Below are positions 1 through 8,192 of a DNA stretch of 64,000 bases, in pieces (position 1 is the first letter of the stretch; the number at the start of each line of letters is the position of its first letter). Location: positions 1 through 64,000 of the forward strand of contig CAMUYQ010000006.1 in NCBI GenBank assembly GCA_947165025.1, read 5' to 3'. Both the position numbers and the translations under genes were made by a program. The notes beneath the pieces are model-generated. The model had not been told where the DNA came from. It saw only the letters and a program-made list of their open reading frames with translations, and did no database searches. This DNA is from an uncultured Lachnospiraceae bacterium (GTDB lineage: Bacteria; Bacillota; Clostridia; Lachnospirales; Lachnospiraceae).

Positions 1-2
1 TA

Positions 3-233
3 GAAATCCCCGAACTGGCAAATTATGAACATTCTGTTAATAGCCCGCAAAACTGAAACCTGGTTATTGAGATGGAAAACCTACAGTATATTTCTTCAGC
101 AGGTATCAGGCAACTGGTCACGATCTATAAGAAGATGAATGGCCAGCTCCTGATAAAGAACGCTTCTTTTGAACTTATGGACATTTTCCGCTCTGCCGGA
201 ATGGACAATATCATCAGATTTGAGTGGCGATGA
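3..233 (+). pseudogene. STAS-domain (anti-sigma factor antagonist-like) gene, 3' part with an in-frame stop
   Basis: The frame beginning at base 3 reads EIPELANYEHSVNSPQN, meets a TGA at 54-56, then continues NLVIEMENLQYISSAGIRQL and ends at 231-233. The segment after the TGA matches the second half of a STAS domain of the SpoIIAA/RsbV type: a 'YISSAGIRQL' motif holding the Ser that is usually phosphorylated, followed by a strand-helix ending near SAGMDNII. The residues before the TGA look like the preceding STAS helix (PELANYEHSV), so one domain seems to be interrupted by a nonsense codon with no frame change. The 5' end lies outside the window. It is either a pseudogene or a sequencing error. 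A short restart at ATG 72 would lack half the domain. The last 20 bases overlap the convergent ridA gene. Confidence 0.55.
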
Positions 234-594
234 CCTCTACTTCGCACAGAGCCCCCTTGGGCAGTGATGACACTCCGACACATGATCTTGCGGGCTTTTC
301 GGTAAAGTATCTCGCATATACTTCGTTAAACGCAGCAAAATCATTGATATCCGTAAGGAAGCAGAGAGTTTTGACGGCATTGTCCGTGTTTGTTCCGGCC
401 GCTTCAAGTACAGCCACCAGATTCTTCATGACCTGTTCTGCCTGTTCTTCGATAGTTGTTCCGATGAGATTTCCCGATACCGGATCAAGAGCGATCTGCC
501 CTGATGTATAAACAAGTTCTCCTGCAATTACAGCCTGTGAGTAAGGGCCGACTGCCGCAGGTGCCTTGTCTGTATGTATCTTCTTTGTATCCAT
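214..594 (-). CDS. ridA: RidA family reactive enamine/imine deaminase
   Basis: This 126-residue protein is full length for the RidA/YjgF/TdcF family. These cytosolic homotrimers hydrolyse 2-aminoacrylate and other reactive enamine/imine intermediates released by PLP enzymes such as threonine dehydratase. Visible hallmarks are the N-terminal 'APAAVGPYSQAV' and 'VYTSGQIALDP' segments, the central 'EEQAEQVMKNL' helix, and the C-terminal 'PARSCVGVSSLPKGALCEVE', which contains the conserved substrate-binding Arg. The start ATG follows a GGAGG ribosome site at about 9 bases. It is transcribed divergently from comEC and its end overlaps the STAS remnant. Several PLP enzymes elsewhere in the window (glyA, ilvE) fit a protective housekeeping role. 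RidA assignment is secure; the preferred substrate cannot be read from sequence. Confidence 0.93.
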   Translation of the reverse strand: MDTKKIHTDKAPAAVGPYSQAVIAGELVYTSGQIALDPVSGNLIGTTIEEQAEQVMKNLVAVLEAAGTNTDNAVKTLCFLTDINDFAAFNEVYARYFTEKPARSCVGVSSLPKGALCEVEVIATQI

Positions 595-626
595 GGTTGA
601 TTCCTCCTTTATCGTTTTGCTGCTAC

Positions 627-635
627 ATTATAACA
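627..635 (-). promoter_or_regulatory. Extended -10 promoter of ridA
   Basis: On the minus strand the sequence reads TGTTATAAT, an extended -10 element about 33 bases upstream of the ridA start. No clear -35 box is seen, as is common for extended -10 promoters. Confidence 0.55.
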
Positions 636-645
636 CGGATTACCA

Positions 646-674
646 TTGATTGCGCAGGTATCATCTGATATACT
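646..674 (+). promoter_or_regulatory. Sigma-70 type promoter of comEC
   Basis: TTGATT (646-651), a 17-base spacer and TATACT (669-674) form a good vegetative promoter. Transcription would start near 681. That rules out a TTG start for comEC at 650 and supports the ATG at 734. Confidence 0.6.
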
Positions 675-733
675 CATATCGTATCTGTGATCACATCGGA
701 TATCATGTTCATTCATATTACGGAGGGCAATAT

Positions 734-3166
734 ATGCCGGTAAAGCGGCCGGTATGTCTTATCTGCCTGATATTCCTGTTTATGATCTATATATTTACCC
801 AGGGTCCGCCGTCACCTTCATGGGATGTCGACAAAGCAGCGGATATAACGGTCACTGTACGCGGCAAGGTCGTTGACAGACAGGAAAAGAACGGATCATT
901 TCAGGTTTATCTTACAAACGTATCGATCATATCAGACAGGACATATTTTCCCGAAACTTCAAAAGGAATAGTGGTAAAGCTTGCCGAGAGCGCACAGAGC
1001 GCCGGTTATGTCAGGATCGGCTCGAAGGTCGAGGCAAGAGGGGTATTTGTGCCCTTTGAAAAGCCAAGGTGTGAGGGGATGTTTGACTCGCGCACATATT
1101 ATCTGATAAAGGGCTATGACGGCCAGCTTAAGCGCGCAAGGATCACCGGAGTCTCCGCCGGATATGACCGCATTAATGAAGCTTTAAGACGTGTAAGAGA
1201 CAAGGCGTATGACATCATGAAGGACAACATGGGTGAGGATGATGCCGCGCTTCTTGCGGCAATGACGCTTGGTGACAAAAGCGGGCTTGATGCCGAGATA
1301 AAGGAACTGTATCAGCGCGCGGGTATCAGTCACGTTCTTGCTCTGTCAGGACTTCACATCGCATCTGTTGGCCTGGCGCTACTGGCACTGTTTAAAAGGA
1401 CGGGTATGCCGTCAAAGGCAGCTTCCTTCATCTCATTTTTCATCATAGCAGCATATGCAGTCATGACAGGTATGTCGGTCTCTACCGTAAGGGCAATGAT
1501 CATGTTCGGCCTGTTCGTTCTTGCTGACTTCTGTGGCCGTACCTATGATCTTCTTTCGGGAGCATCCGTCTCTGCGCTTATCATTCTTATCATTGATCCG
1601 CTGTACCTGTACGACACCGGCTTCCTGCTCTCGTTCGGAGCTGTTCTCGGTATCGCAATCATCTTCCCGGTGTTCGATTCGATCCCCACGCTTTTTCTGC
1701 GCACACGAAAATCATCGGACGCACCTTTCGTGTCTGCGGTCAAAAAAGTGTATCAGGCCATGTGCGTGAGTCTGTCTGTGACGGTTGCCACCTTTCCGGT
1801 AATGGGTAATTCCTTCATGCAGATATCTGTCTTCTCGGTCGTCCTGAATCTTGCCGTGATACCTCTTATGGGGGTGGTGCTGTTTACGGGATTTGCGGGT
1901 ATCATCGCCGGTTTTTCAGGCGTTGATCCGGGCTTTATATTTAAAATAACACATTATATTTTACTGTTTTTTGAGACCTCCGGGAATATTTTTGAAAAAA
2001 TTCCCGGAAATATACTCGTGATCGGCAAACCGGCAAAATGGCAGATAATAACATATGCAATCGTTACGGGAAGCGCGGTAATAACGTGGCATATCGCCGT
2101 TGCTCAAAACAATAAAATAACGCGAAAGGAGAAAGGTATTGACCCAACCGGTCGGCGTTTATTCAATAATATCAAAAGTTATGAAAAAAATTCACGAAAT
2201 AAAATAACATATTTAATCCAAACAAGAAAAGACAGGAGGATATTTTTAAACAAAAAGAAATTAATCACAACAATAACACTAGTTATGTTTTTGGCGGCAT
2301 CGACCATATTCATGCTTCGTTTCAGATGCGATATTGAGATCAGGACGGTGGATGTCGGACAGGGTGACTGCACTTTCATATGCGGGAGCCGTATCCCGAA
2401 TGTTATAATCGACGGCGGGAGCAGTGACATAAAAAAGGTCGGAAAGAACAGGATCGGACCTGTTCTGAAAGCGAACAGGATACAGACGGTTGACTGGTGC
2501 TTCCTGACACATATGGATGATGACCATGTCAACGGAGTTATCGAGATGCTTGAGGACAGAGGATGCGGTATAAGGATCAGGCGTGTCGCGGTATCGTCTT
2601 ATGTCCTTAACCGGCCGGAACGATCCGACAATCTCCTAAGGCTTCTTGCTGCAGCCCAAAAGTCCGGCACGGACATAGTCGCCATATCCGCAGGTGATGT
2701 TCTGGATCTGAAAGATGTTAGGCTTGTCTGCATAAGTCCGCCGCAAAATGGAGCATATTCGGGAGGAGAGACGACTACCGATGAGAACGATAATTCTCTT
2801 GTCATCAGGCTTGAATATGACATAGCCGGAGGGGAGGATTTCAGGGCGCTGTTTACCGGGGATATCGGTGCCGGAGTTGAAAGGAGCTTTATAAGTGAAG
2901 CCGGAGAGTGTACATATCTTAAAGTCGCCCATCACGGAAGCCGCAATTCCTCGGCGGATGATTTTCTGAAAAAGGTGGATCCGAAGATCAGCGTGATATC
3001 GGCGGGGGTGGACAATTCATACGGGCATCCGCACAAGGAGACGATCGAAAGACTCAAAAAAACGCACAGCAGCATATACTGTACGAATGAGACCGGGGAG
3101 ATCATTACCTTTGTCGATGACGGGAAGATTGTAATAACAACCATGTCATATTATAATGATTCCTGA
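734..3166 (+). CDS. comEC: ComEC/Rec2 competence protein: DNA-uptake channel with metallo-beta-lactamase-like domain
   Basis: This 810-residue inner-membrane protein is predicted to carry single-stranded DNA across the membrane during transformation. Order of parts: N-terminal TM helix (about 6-25); DUF4131/OB-like extracellular domain (about 30-150); polytopic Competence domain with the family signature 'VLALSGLHIASVG' near 201-213; a basic linker; then a C-terminal metallo-beta-lactamase domain with 'THMDDDHVNG' (about 591-600), 'KVAHHGSRNSS' and 'SYGHPHKE'. The ATG at 734 follows GGAGG by 7 bases and lies downstream of the promoter. The linker DNA (about 2100-2270) is much richer in A/T than its surroundings. 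Length and motifs are those of an intact ComEC. No other competence gene is visible here, so whether the cell is transformable is open. Confidence 0.95.
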   Translation: MPVKRPVCLICLIFLFMIYIFTQGPPSPSWDVDKAADITVTVRGKVVDRQEKNGSFQVYLTNVSIISDRTYFPETSKGIVVKLAESAQSAGYVRIGSKVEARGVFVPFEKPRCEGMFDSRTYYLIKGYDGQLKRARITGVSAGYDRINEALRRVRDKAYDIMKDNMGEDDAALLAAMTLGDKSGLDAEIKELYQRAGISHVLALSGLHIASVGLALLALFKRTGMPSKAASFISFFIIAAYAVMTGMSVSTVRAMIMFGLFVLADFCGRTYDLLSGASVSALIILIIDPLYLYDTGFLLSFGAVLGIAIIFPVFDSIPTLFLRTRKSSDAPFVSAVKKVYQAMCVSLSVTVATFPVMGNSFMQISVFSVVLNLAVIPLMGVVLFTGFAGIIAGFSGVDPGFIFKITHYILLFFETSGNIFEKIPGNILVIGKPAKWQIITYAIVTGSAVITWHIAVAQNNKITRKEKGIDPTGRRLFNNIKSYEKNSRNKITYLIQTRKDRRIFLNKKKLITTITLVMFLAASTIFMLRFRCDIEIRTVDVGQGDCTFICGSRIPNVIIDGGSSDIKKVGKNRIGPVLKANRIQTVDWCFLTHMDDDHVNGVIEMLEDRGCGIRIRRVAVSSYVLNRPERSDNLLRLLAAAQKSGTDIVAISAGDVLDLKDVRLVCISPPQNGAYSGGETTTDENDNSLVIRLEYDIAGGEDFRALFTGDIGAGVERSFISEAGECTYLKVAHHGSRNSSADDFLKKVDPKISVISAGVDNSYGHPHKETIERLKKTHSSIYCTNETGEIITFVDDGKIVITTMSYYNDS

Positions 3167-3188
3167 CGTTGAATTACGGAGGTATCGG

Positions 3189-4052
3189 ATGGAGATCAGG
3201 ACCAACTGCAAAAATGATGAAGCGCTCAGAAAAAGCCTGTCACTTCTTGCGAACAAGGAGTTTGGCATAGATCTTGAGAGCTGGTATGAGAACGGGTTCT
3301 GGCAGAATGATTACATTCCGTACTGCGCCGTTGAGGACGGAAATGTCATAGCAAACGTGTCCGTCAATATATGTAATTTCAAGATCAGATCGCAGATACG
3401 TCACCTTGCGCAGATCGGGACGGTCGTGACCGCGCCCGAGTATAGGATGAAGGGTTATTCTACGCTGCTTATGAACAGGGCTCTTTCGGAGTGTGTCCAG
3501 TCGTTTGAAGGAGTGTATCTCTACTGCGAAGAGAAGACGGTTCCGTTCTATGAAAGGTTCGGTTTCAAACGTACAGACGAGTACATATGCAGCAAAAAGG
3601 TTGACATAACTAACAAAGCAACCGCCGAAAATATCCCGATGAATACTAAAGAAGACTGGGGCAGAATGGTTGACATAATTCAAAGACGCAAGCAGTACGG
3701 TGAGAGGATCATGGTCAACAATACGGGTCTGTTCATGTTCTATCTGGCGGGGCCATTTTCGCAGAACGTATATTATGTACCGTCATCGGAAGCGTATGTG
3801 GTGGCAGCGGCCGAAGGCGATACACTGACGCTTTATGCGGCGTTTGCCGAAGAGAAGATCAGCCTGGGAGATATAATCACATCATTCGGAAGCAGTATCA
3901 GAAACGTCAGCATGGCATTCATGCCGGAAAACAATACCGGGTTTGACCGCAGGAAGAAGGAAGATGAGGGATCCGTTCTGATGACAAAGGGTTCGTTCTT
4001 TGAAAATGCGGCAAACGAAAGGTTCATGTTCCCCGAGATCTCGTACGCATAG
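3189..4052 (+). CDS. GNAT family N-acetyltransferase
   Basis: The 287-residue product carries a GNAT fold in its first half. The acetyl-CoA-binding motif A reads 'GTVVTAPEYRMKGYSTLLMN' and is followed by 'PFYERFGFKR', the usual C-terminal strand of the domain. The second half (about 150-287) is a further beta-rich region, as in two-domain Eis-like acetyltransferases. The chosen ATG lies 6 bases after GGAGG (3178-3182). An in-frame upstream ATG at 3156 would overlap comEC and has no ribosome site. The gene begins just 22 bases after comEC and is probably co-transcribed. Substrate is unknown. The GNAT call is firm, the Eis-like comparison tentative. Confidence 0.85.
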   Translation: MEIRTNCKNDEALRKSLSLLANKEFGIDLESWYENGFWQNDYIPYCAVEDGNVIANVSVNICNFKIRSQIRHLAQIGTVVTAPEYRMKGYSTLLMNRALSECVQSFEGVYLYCEEKTVPFYERFGFKRTDEYICSKKVDITNKATAENIPMNTKEDWGRMVDIIQRRKQYGERIMVNNTGLFMFYLAGPFSQNVYYVPSSEAYVVAAAEGDTLTLYAAFAEEKISLGDIITSFGSSIRNVSMAFMPENNTGFDRRKKEDEGSVLMTKGSFFENAANERFMFPEISYA

Positions 4053-4177
4053 CATCATCTTGCTCAAAAAAATCCCGATTTTTCCAATTTAGGTATGGCA
4101 CAATAACACAATATATGGTATTCTGTCTAATGTGGGTGTACCTATTGTAGGGAAGTATAAGTAATGAGGGAAGTAAA

Positions 4178-4738
4178 ATGAGTGTGGAGGAAATGTTTGA
4201 AAGGCTTGAGGCCTGCGATGACGAGCAGCTCAAGGAAGTTAAGCTGTGGCTGTTCAAAGAGAGCATCCGTCTTCGTGACGAGCAGCATGAGCTTGAGATG
4301 GACAGGCAGGATTTTCTGACCGAGCGTGAGAACGCGAGGGAAGAGCTTCGCAGATATGAAGAGCATCTGGCACTTAAGCAGAGACAGTTAAAGCGTGAAG
4401 AAGATCTCATCGAGCAGAAGCACGATGTGATAAAGAGGGGTTTTGAGGAACTTGACCGTGACAGGCAGGCGCTTAACGCCAGAGAAGCTTCGATGCGGGC
4501 AAGGGAAGCGCAGCTTGAAGAGAGAATTGCATATACACCGGACAGCAGTGAGGTCAACGATGTGTTGTTCAGAGGTGCGGATAACATCCTTCTGCTGAAG
4601 AAGAGATACAAGGATCTGATGAAGATGTTCCATCCGGATTGCCTGGGAGGCGACACGGAAATGGTCAAGTCGCTCAACAAAACGTACGACAGGCTGATCA
4701 GGGAATGTGATTCATACGGAAAAAGAAGGCGCGCATAG
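4178..4738 (+). CDS. Coiled-coil protein with C-terminal J-domain-like HPD motif
   Basis: The 186-residue protein is almost entirely charged helix. Residues about 20-125 form a long Glu/Arg/Gln-rich coiled coil. The C-terminal 50 residues read 'LKKRYKDLMKMFHPDCLGG' and then 'EMVKSLNKTYDRL', matching helix II, the HPD loop (about 152-154) and helix III of a DnaJ J-domain. The HPD triad is what stimulates Hsp70 ATPase activity, so this may be a J-type co-chaperone tethered by a coiled coil. It lacks the G/F and zinc-finger regions of DnaJ. No signal peptide is seen. It stands alone, closed by its own terminator. I do not recognise a named family; the J-like part is seen, the chaperone role inferred. 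Confidence 0.72.
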   Translation: MSVEEMFERLEACDDEQLKEVKLWLFKESIRLRDEQHELEMDRQDFLTERENAREELRRYEEHLALKQRQLKREEDLIEQKHDVIKRGFEELDRDRQALNAREASMRAREAQLEERIAYTPDSSEVNDVLFRGADNILLLKKRYKDLMKMFHPDCLGGDTEMVKSLNKTYDRLIRECDSYGKRRRA

Positions 4739-4749
4739 CGCCTTTTTTT
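4728..4749 (+). terminator. Rho-independent terminator overlapping the stop codon of the J-like gene
   Basis: GGCGC (4728-4732) pairs with GCGCC (4738-4742) around a GCATA loop, followed by seven T residues. The TAG stop sits in the loop and stem, so coding and termination signals share bases. Confidence 0.85.
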
Positions 4750-4788
4750 ATTTCATGAAGTGTTGTTCAGTATAAGAGGTGATCATCA

Positions 4789-6099
4789 ATGAGAGCATAT
4801 ATAATGCCGCATCCCCCGATAGCCGTCCCCGAGGTCGGGCAGGACAGGATCGATATGATAAGCGATACCGAAGAAGCTTTTGCAAAGGCTTCTAAGGATA
4901 TCAGACAGTACGATCCCGAGACTATAGTGATAATATCACCCCATTACAGCATGTACAGGGATGCTTTTCATATAGCAAAGGGCATAAGATGCACGGGAGA
5001 TCTGGCAGCTTTCGGTGCGCCGTTCCCGTCCTATTCATATCTTTATGACGGAGAACTATCCGACGAGATAACAGCGCTTTGCAACGAGAAGGATATACCG
5101 GTGGTTTATGATGATGAGGACGCCGCCGTGCTTGATCACGGAACGTTTGTCCCGCTTTATTTTGTGACTCGGGAATACGGCGATAAAAACATACCATTCA
5201 TGATAGTCAGGATATCGCCTTCAATGCTGCCTGACGATGATCTTTCGGAAATGGGACATATCATAGAACGTGCGATCGCTCATATCGGAAGACGTGCCGT
5301 GATAATCGCGAGCGGCGATCTGTCCCATAAGCTCAGGGAGGACGGACCTTACGGCTTTATCAAGGAAGGGCCTGAGTTCGACAGGGCGGTCACCGATGTC
5401 ATGAAGAGCGGAGATCTTTCCGCCTTTACAAAGATAGATAAGAAGATAAACGATCTTTCTGCAAACTGCGGATACCAGGGGTTCGTGATGCTTTCAGGAG
5501 CGCTTCGCGATTACAGGATCACGCCTGATTTCCTTTCGTATGAAGGAACGTTCGGCGTAGGTTACGGAATATGCATCTTCGAGTGCGAGAACTGGTTTGT
5601 GCGGCTTGCAAAACAGTCGCTCGAGACGTATATAAGGTCCAAACGCACCCTCACCGAAAAAGACGCATCCGACTACCCCGGATCGTTCAGGGATGACAGG
5701 GCCGGAGTGTTTGTCTGCATCAAAAAGAACGGCATGTTAAGAGGCTGCATCGGGAGCATACTTCCCGCGTATGATGATGTCTTTGAAGAGACGTGCGCGC
5801 TTGCGATAAGCTCCGGAACGCACGATCCGAGATTTGAACCCGTGAGAGAAGATGAACTTGAAGATCTGAAATACACGGTTGATGTTATGGGAGTTCCCGA
5901 AAGCGCCACCGTCGACATGCTCGATGAGAAGAAGTACGGCGTCATCGTAAGCTCGGGAGGCCGTCGGGGCCTTCTTCTTCCGAACCTTGAAGGCGTTGAC
6001 TCCGTAGAGGAACAGATCCAAATATCACTTCAGAAGGGCGGTATCTCACCGCGCGAGTCATATTCCATAGAACGGTTCATGGTGGAGCGTCACGAATGA
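4789..6099 (+). CDS. AmmeMemoRadiSam system fusion: LigB-type dioxygenase-like (Memo-like) domain plus AMMECR1 domain
   Basis: The 436-residue protein joins two of the three parts of the AmmeMemoRadiSam set. Residues about 1-265 resemble the class III extradiol dioxygenase/Memo fold: 'MPHPPIAVPEVGQ', 'VIISPHYSMYRDAF', 'LDHGTFVPLYFV' and 'IIASGDLSHKL' supply metal-binding-like His and acidic residues. Residues about 275-436 are an AMMECR1 domain, with 'GVFVCIKKNGMLRGCIGS' and 'LKYTVDVMG'. A GGTG-type ribosome site precedes the ATG. The stop codon overlaps the start of the radical SAM partner in an ATGA junction, implying translational coupling. The biochemical role of this conserved set is unsettled in the literature. 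Domain identity is confident; function is not. Confidence 0.9.
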   Translation: MRAYIMPHPPIAVPEVGQDRIDMISDTEEAFAKASKDIRQYDPETIVIISPHYSMYRDAFHIAKGIRCTGDLAAFGAPFPSYSYLYDGELSDEITALCNEKDIPVVYDDEDAAVLDHGTFVPLYFVTREYGDKNIPFMIVRISPSMLPDDDLSEMGHIIERAIAHIGRRAVIIASGDLSHKLREDGPYGFIKEGPEFDRAVTDVMKSGDLSAFTKIDKKINDLSANCGYQGFVMLSGALRDYRITPDFLSYEGTFGVGYGICIFECENWFVRLAKQSLETYIRSKRTLTEKDASDYPGSFRDDRAGVFVCIKKNGMLRGCIGSILPAYDDVFEETCALAISSGTHDPRFEPVREDELEDLKYTVDVMGVPESATVDMLDEKKYGVIVSSGGRRGLLLPNLEGVDSVEEQIQISLQKGGISPRESYSIERFMVERHE

Positions 6100-6911
6100 T
6101 ATGCGATAACTGCCCGCACGGGTGCGATCTGAAAGAGGGCATGACAGGAAGGTGTCATGCAAGAAGTGCAAAGGACGGTGCGATCGTCTGCGAGAATTAC
6201 GGCGCCATAACCAGCCTTGCACTCGATCCCATTGAGAAGAAGCCGCTTGCGATGTTTCATCCCGGAAGTTATATACTCTCTGCCGGATCATATGGCTGCA
6301 ATCTCACATGTCCGTGGTGCCAGAATGATTCGATCTCGCGGGGAAAGGTTGCGGCAGATCACCTTACACCTCGGGAGCTTGTTGATATCGCGATCGAAAC
6401 GAAGAGGCGCGGCAACATCGGGATCGCATTCACATACAACGAGCCGTCTGTCGGCTTCGAATTTGTTCTTGATACCGCGGCCCTTGCCCGCGAAAATCAT
6501 CTCGTCAACGTATCGGTCACGAACGGGATGCTGTCCCGAAAAAGGTTTGATGAACTCGCACGATTCATTGATGCCTGTAACATCGATCTGAAGACGGGAT
6601 CTGCCGAAAAATACGCATCGATCGGAGGAGATCTGTCGCTGATCCGCGAAAATATAACAAGTGCCGCAAAAAAAGGTTGTCATGTGGAGTTGACAACACT
6701 GGTAGTTCCGCGGTTTAATGACAGCAGGGATGATTTTTGCGACACTGTCGCTTTCATTAAAGAACTGGATCCTGATATACCGCTTCACATCACCAGGTTC
6801 TTTCCTGCGGGAAATATGAGAGATACGGCACCCACGGACCTTGAAGTTCTGTACCGGTTCAGGGATATCGCAAAGAAAAGCCTTAATAATGTATTCTTGG
6901 GGAATGTCTGA
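6096..6911 (+). CDS. AmmeMemoRadiSam system radical SAM enzyme (AmrS-like)
   Basis: This 271-residue enzyme has the radical SAM cluster motif 'CNLTCPWCQN' (CX3CX2C, about 67-74), followed by the SAM-binding 'FTYNEPSVGFEF' region and 'NIDLKTGSAEKY'. An N-terminal 'CDNCPHGCDLKEGMTGRC' cysteine set is typical of this PflA-related family. Length is somewhat below the usual ~330 because the C-terminal extension is short. It overlaps the upstream Memo-like/AMMECR1 fusion by four bases, so all three modules of the set sit in two coupled genes. It probably modifies a protein or small molecule with its partner, but the substrate is not known from sequence. Confidence 0.9.
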   Translation: MICDNCPHGCDLKEGMTGRCHARSAKDGAIVCENYGAITSLALDPIEKKPLAMFHPGSYILSAGSYGCNLTCPWCQNDSISRGKVAADHLTPRELVDIAIETKRRGNIGIAFTYNEPSVGFEFVLDTAALARENHLVNVSVTNGMLSRKRFDELARFIDACNIDLKTGSAEKYASIGGDLSLIRENITSAAKKGCHVELTTLVVPRFNDSRDDFCDTVAFIKELDPDIPLHITRFFPAGNMRDTAPTDLEVLYRFRDIAKKSLNNVFLGNV

Positions 6912-6912
6912 A

Positions 6913-7947
6913 ATGTATAAAATGAAAAGATCAATACTGATAAAATCGATCGCAGGTGCTGTAGTTCTTGCAACGATCCTCTCATCGCCGGTGAAGGCTG
7001 CCGAAGTGATAACGGATCCGGCTACACAGCTTCCGGTTATGCAGGCTGTCGATCCGGTCGATCTGTTCCTTTCACAGTCGGCGTTTATCGGCAATTCGGT
7101 AGGTGAAGGCCTTACGATGTACAACAACGCGATGAAGAAGGTTCCGCTTGGGAGCGCGACGATGCTCACAAGAGTCAGTTATTCGTTCTATGCGGATGCA
7201 AACAGGATGACCAAGTTTCTGCCGGTTCTGAACGGCCAGCCCATGAGAGCAAAGGATGCGATAAAGCTTTCGGGAGCTTCATATGTGTTCATATGCATGG
7301 GAACGAACGATCTGGTGGGAAAGAGTGCGCCTGAGACTGCATTTGCAAAATACCAGGAGTATCTTGCGCTCATCATGGCCGAGAATCCGGGCGTTCTTCT
7401 GTTTATAGAGAGCTGCACACCGACCCGACCTGGAAGCAATGTCAACAATGAAAAGGTCACAAAGTTCAATGCATATATGCAGAGTTACTGCGATATGTTC
7501 CCGAATATGTTCTATGTCGATATCGCAACTCCGCTCAAGGATGAGACCGGATACCTTTCAAAAGCGCTTACATCCGACGGAAGTGTTCATCTGACAAACA
7601 AGGCATATGCGATCTGGGCAAATACGATAAGGACGTATATCACCAATTTTCTTATTGCCAGAAGCGCTGCACTCAGAGAGCAGAATGAGAAGGACCGTCA
7701 GCTTGCCGAGGCAAATTACAGGGCGAGCATGAAGCAGATGGAAAAGCTTCAGAATGAAAAGCGGGAGGCAAGACTTGCGGCCGAAAAAAGAGCCGCCGAG
7801 GCAGAAGACGAAAAACGCCGCGAGCAGCTCTTAAAGAGTCCTGATGAAGTTGAAATGATGCATTCCTATTCTTCAGTTGCGTCTTCCGCTTCCGAACCAT
7901 TGCTTGCCTCTTCTTTGGCCGATGCCACTTTCAGATCTTCTCTGTAA
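6913..7947 (+). CDS. Secreted SGNH/GDSL-type hydrolase-like protein with C-terminal coiled coil
   Basis: The 344-residue product starts with a signal peptide (basic start, hydrophobic stretch, likely cleavage after 'SSPVKAAE'). SGNH landmarks follow: block I 'FIGNSVGEGL' (GNS in place of GDS), block III 'FICMGTNDLVG', and a catalytic-type 'SDGSVHLTNKAY' (DxxH). Residues about 250-315 are a charged coiled coil rich in Glu/Arg/Ala. Family members often de-esterify or de-acetylate envelope glycans. The start is placed at 6913, right after the radical SAM stop; the ribosome site is weak (GGGGA). The last 82 bases run antisense over the end of the next gene, so the final ~27 residues may be a recent extension. 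Confidence 0.78.
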   Translation: MYKMKRSILIKSIAGAVVLATILSSPVKAAEVITDPATQLPVMQAVDPVDLFLSQSAFIGNSVGEGLTMYNNAMKKVPLGSATMLTRVSYSFYADANRMTKFLPVLNGQPMRAKDAIKLSGASYVFICMGTNDLVGKSAPETAFAKYQEYLALIMAENPGVLLFIESCTPTRPGSNVNNEKVTKFNAYMQSYCDMFPNMFYVDIATPLKDETGYLSKALTSDGSVHLTNKAYAIWANTIRTYITNFLIARSAALREQNEKDRQLAEANYRASMKQMEKLQNEKREARLAAEKRAAEAEDEKRREQLLKSPDEVEMMHSYSSVASSASEPLLASSLADATFRSSL

Positions 7948-8180
7948 TCTGAGATCTTCTCGTCTGCAGCGATCAGCTTGTTCATGTATTCCATAAGATC
8001 GGATGCCGGTGCATCCCTGTACAGTTCATAATACTTTCTGCCGAGCCTGTAATAGTATTCCTGCTTTTTTGCTTCTTCAGCCTTGATCAGAGCGTGCAGT
8101 CTTGCTATCTCACCGTATTCCCTGGCCTTATCAACAACAACGTTTATTGTATCCGCTACCTTTTCTGTTACATCGGACAT
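7866..8180 (-). CDS. Small charged helical protein, unknown function
   Basis: I do not recognise this 104-residue protein beyond its general form. It is predicted all-helical: 'VTEKVADTINVVVDKAREYGEIARLHALIKAEE' spans one long amphipathic helix, then a Tyr-rich 'EYYYRLGRKYYELY' stretch, and an acidic Glu/Ala-rich tail. No cysteines, signal peptide or TM segment are present. A strong GGAGG site precedes the ATG. It sits immediately downstream of holA on the same strand (12-base gap), so the two are probably co-transcribed. The tail overlaps the convergent SGNH gene by 82 bases. A role as a small coiled-coil partner is possible but unsupported. Confidence 0.75.
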   Translation of the reverse strand: MSDVTEKVADTINVVVDKAREYGEIARLHALIKAEEAKKQEYYYRLGRKYYELYRDAPASDLMEYMNKLIAADEKISDYREDLKVASAKEEASNGSEAEDATEE

Positions 8181-8192
8181 TTCAGTACCTCC

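Noticed and set aside
650-733. TTG start for comEC giving 28 extra residues
   Set aside because: The upstream TTG lies within the predicted promoter (TTGATT-17-TATACT), has no ribosome site, and the ATG at 734 has GGAGG and starts the TM helix.
2225-2260. Internal ribosome site in comEC (AGGAGGATATTTTTA) as a separate start of the nuclease domain
   Set aside because: No ATG, GTG or TTG lies at a usable distance in frame after it; the A/T-rich linker probably explains the match.
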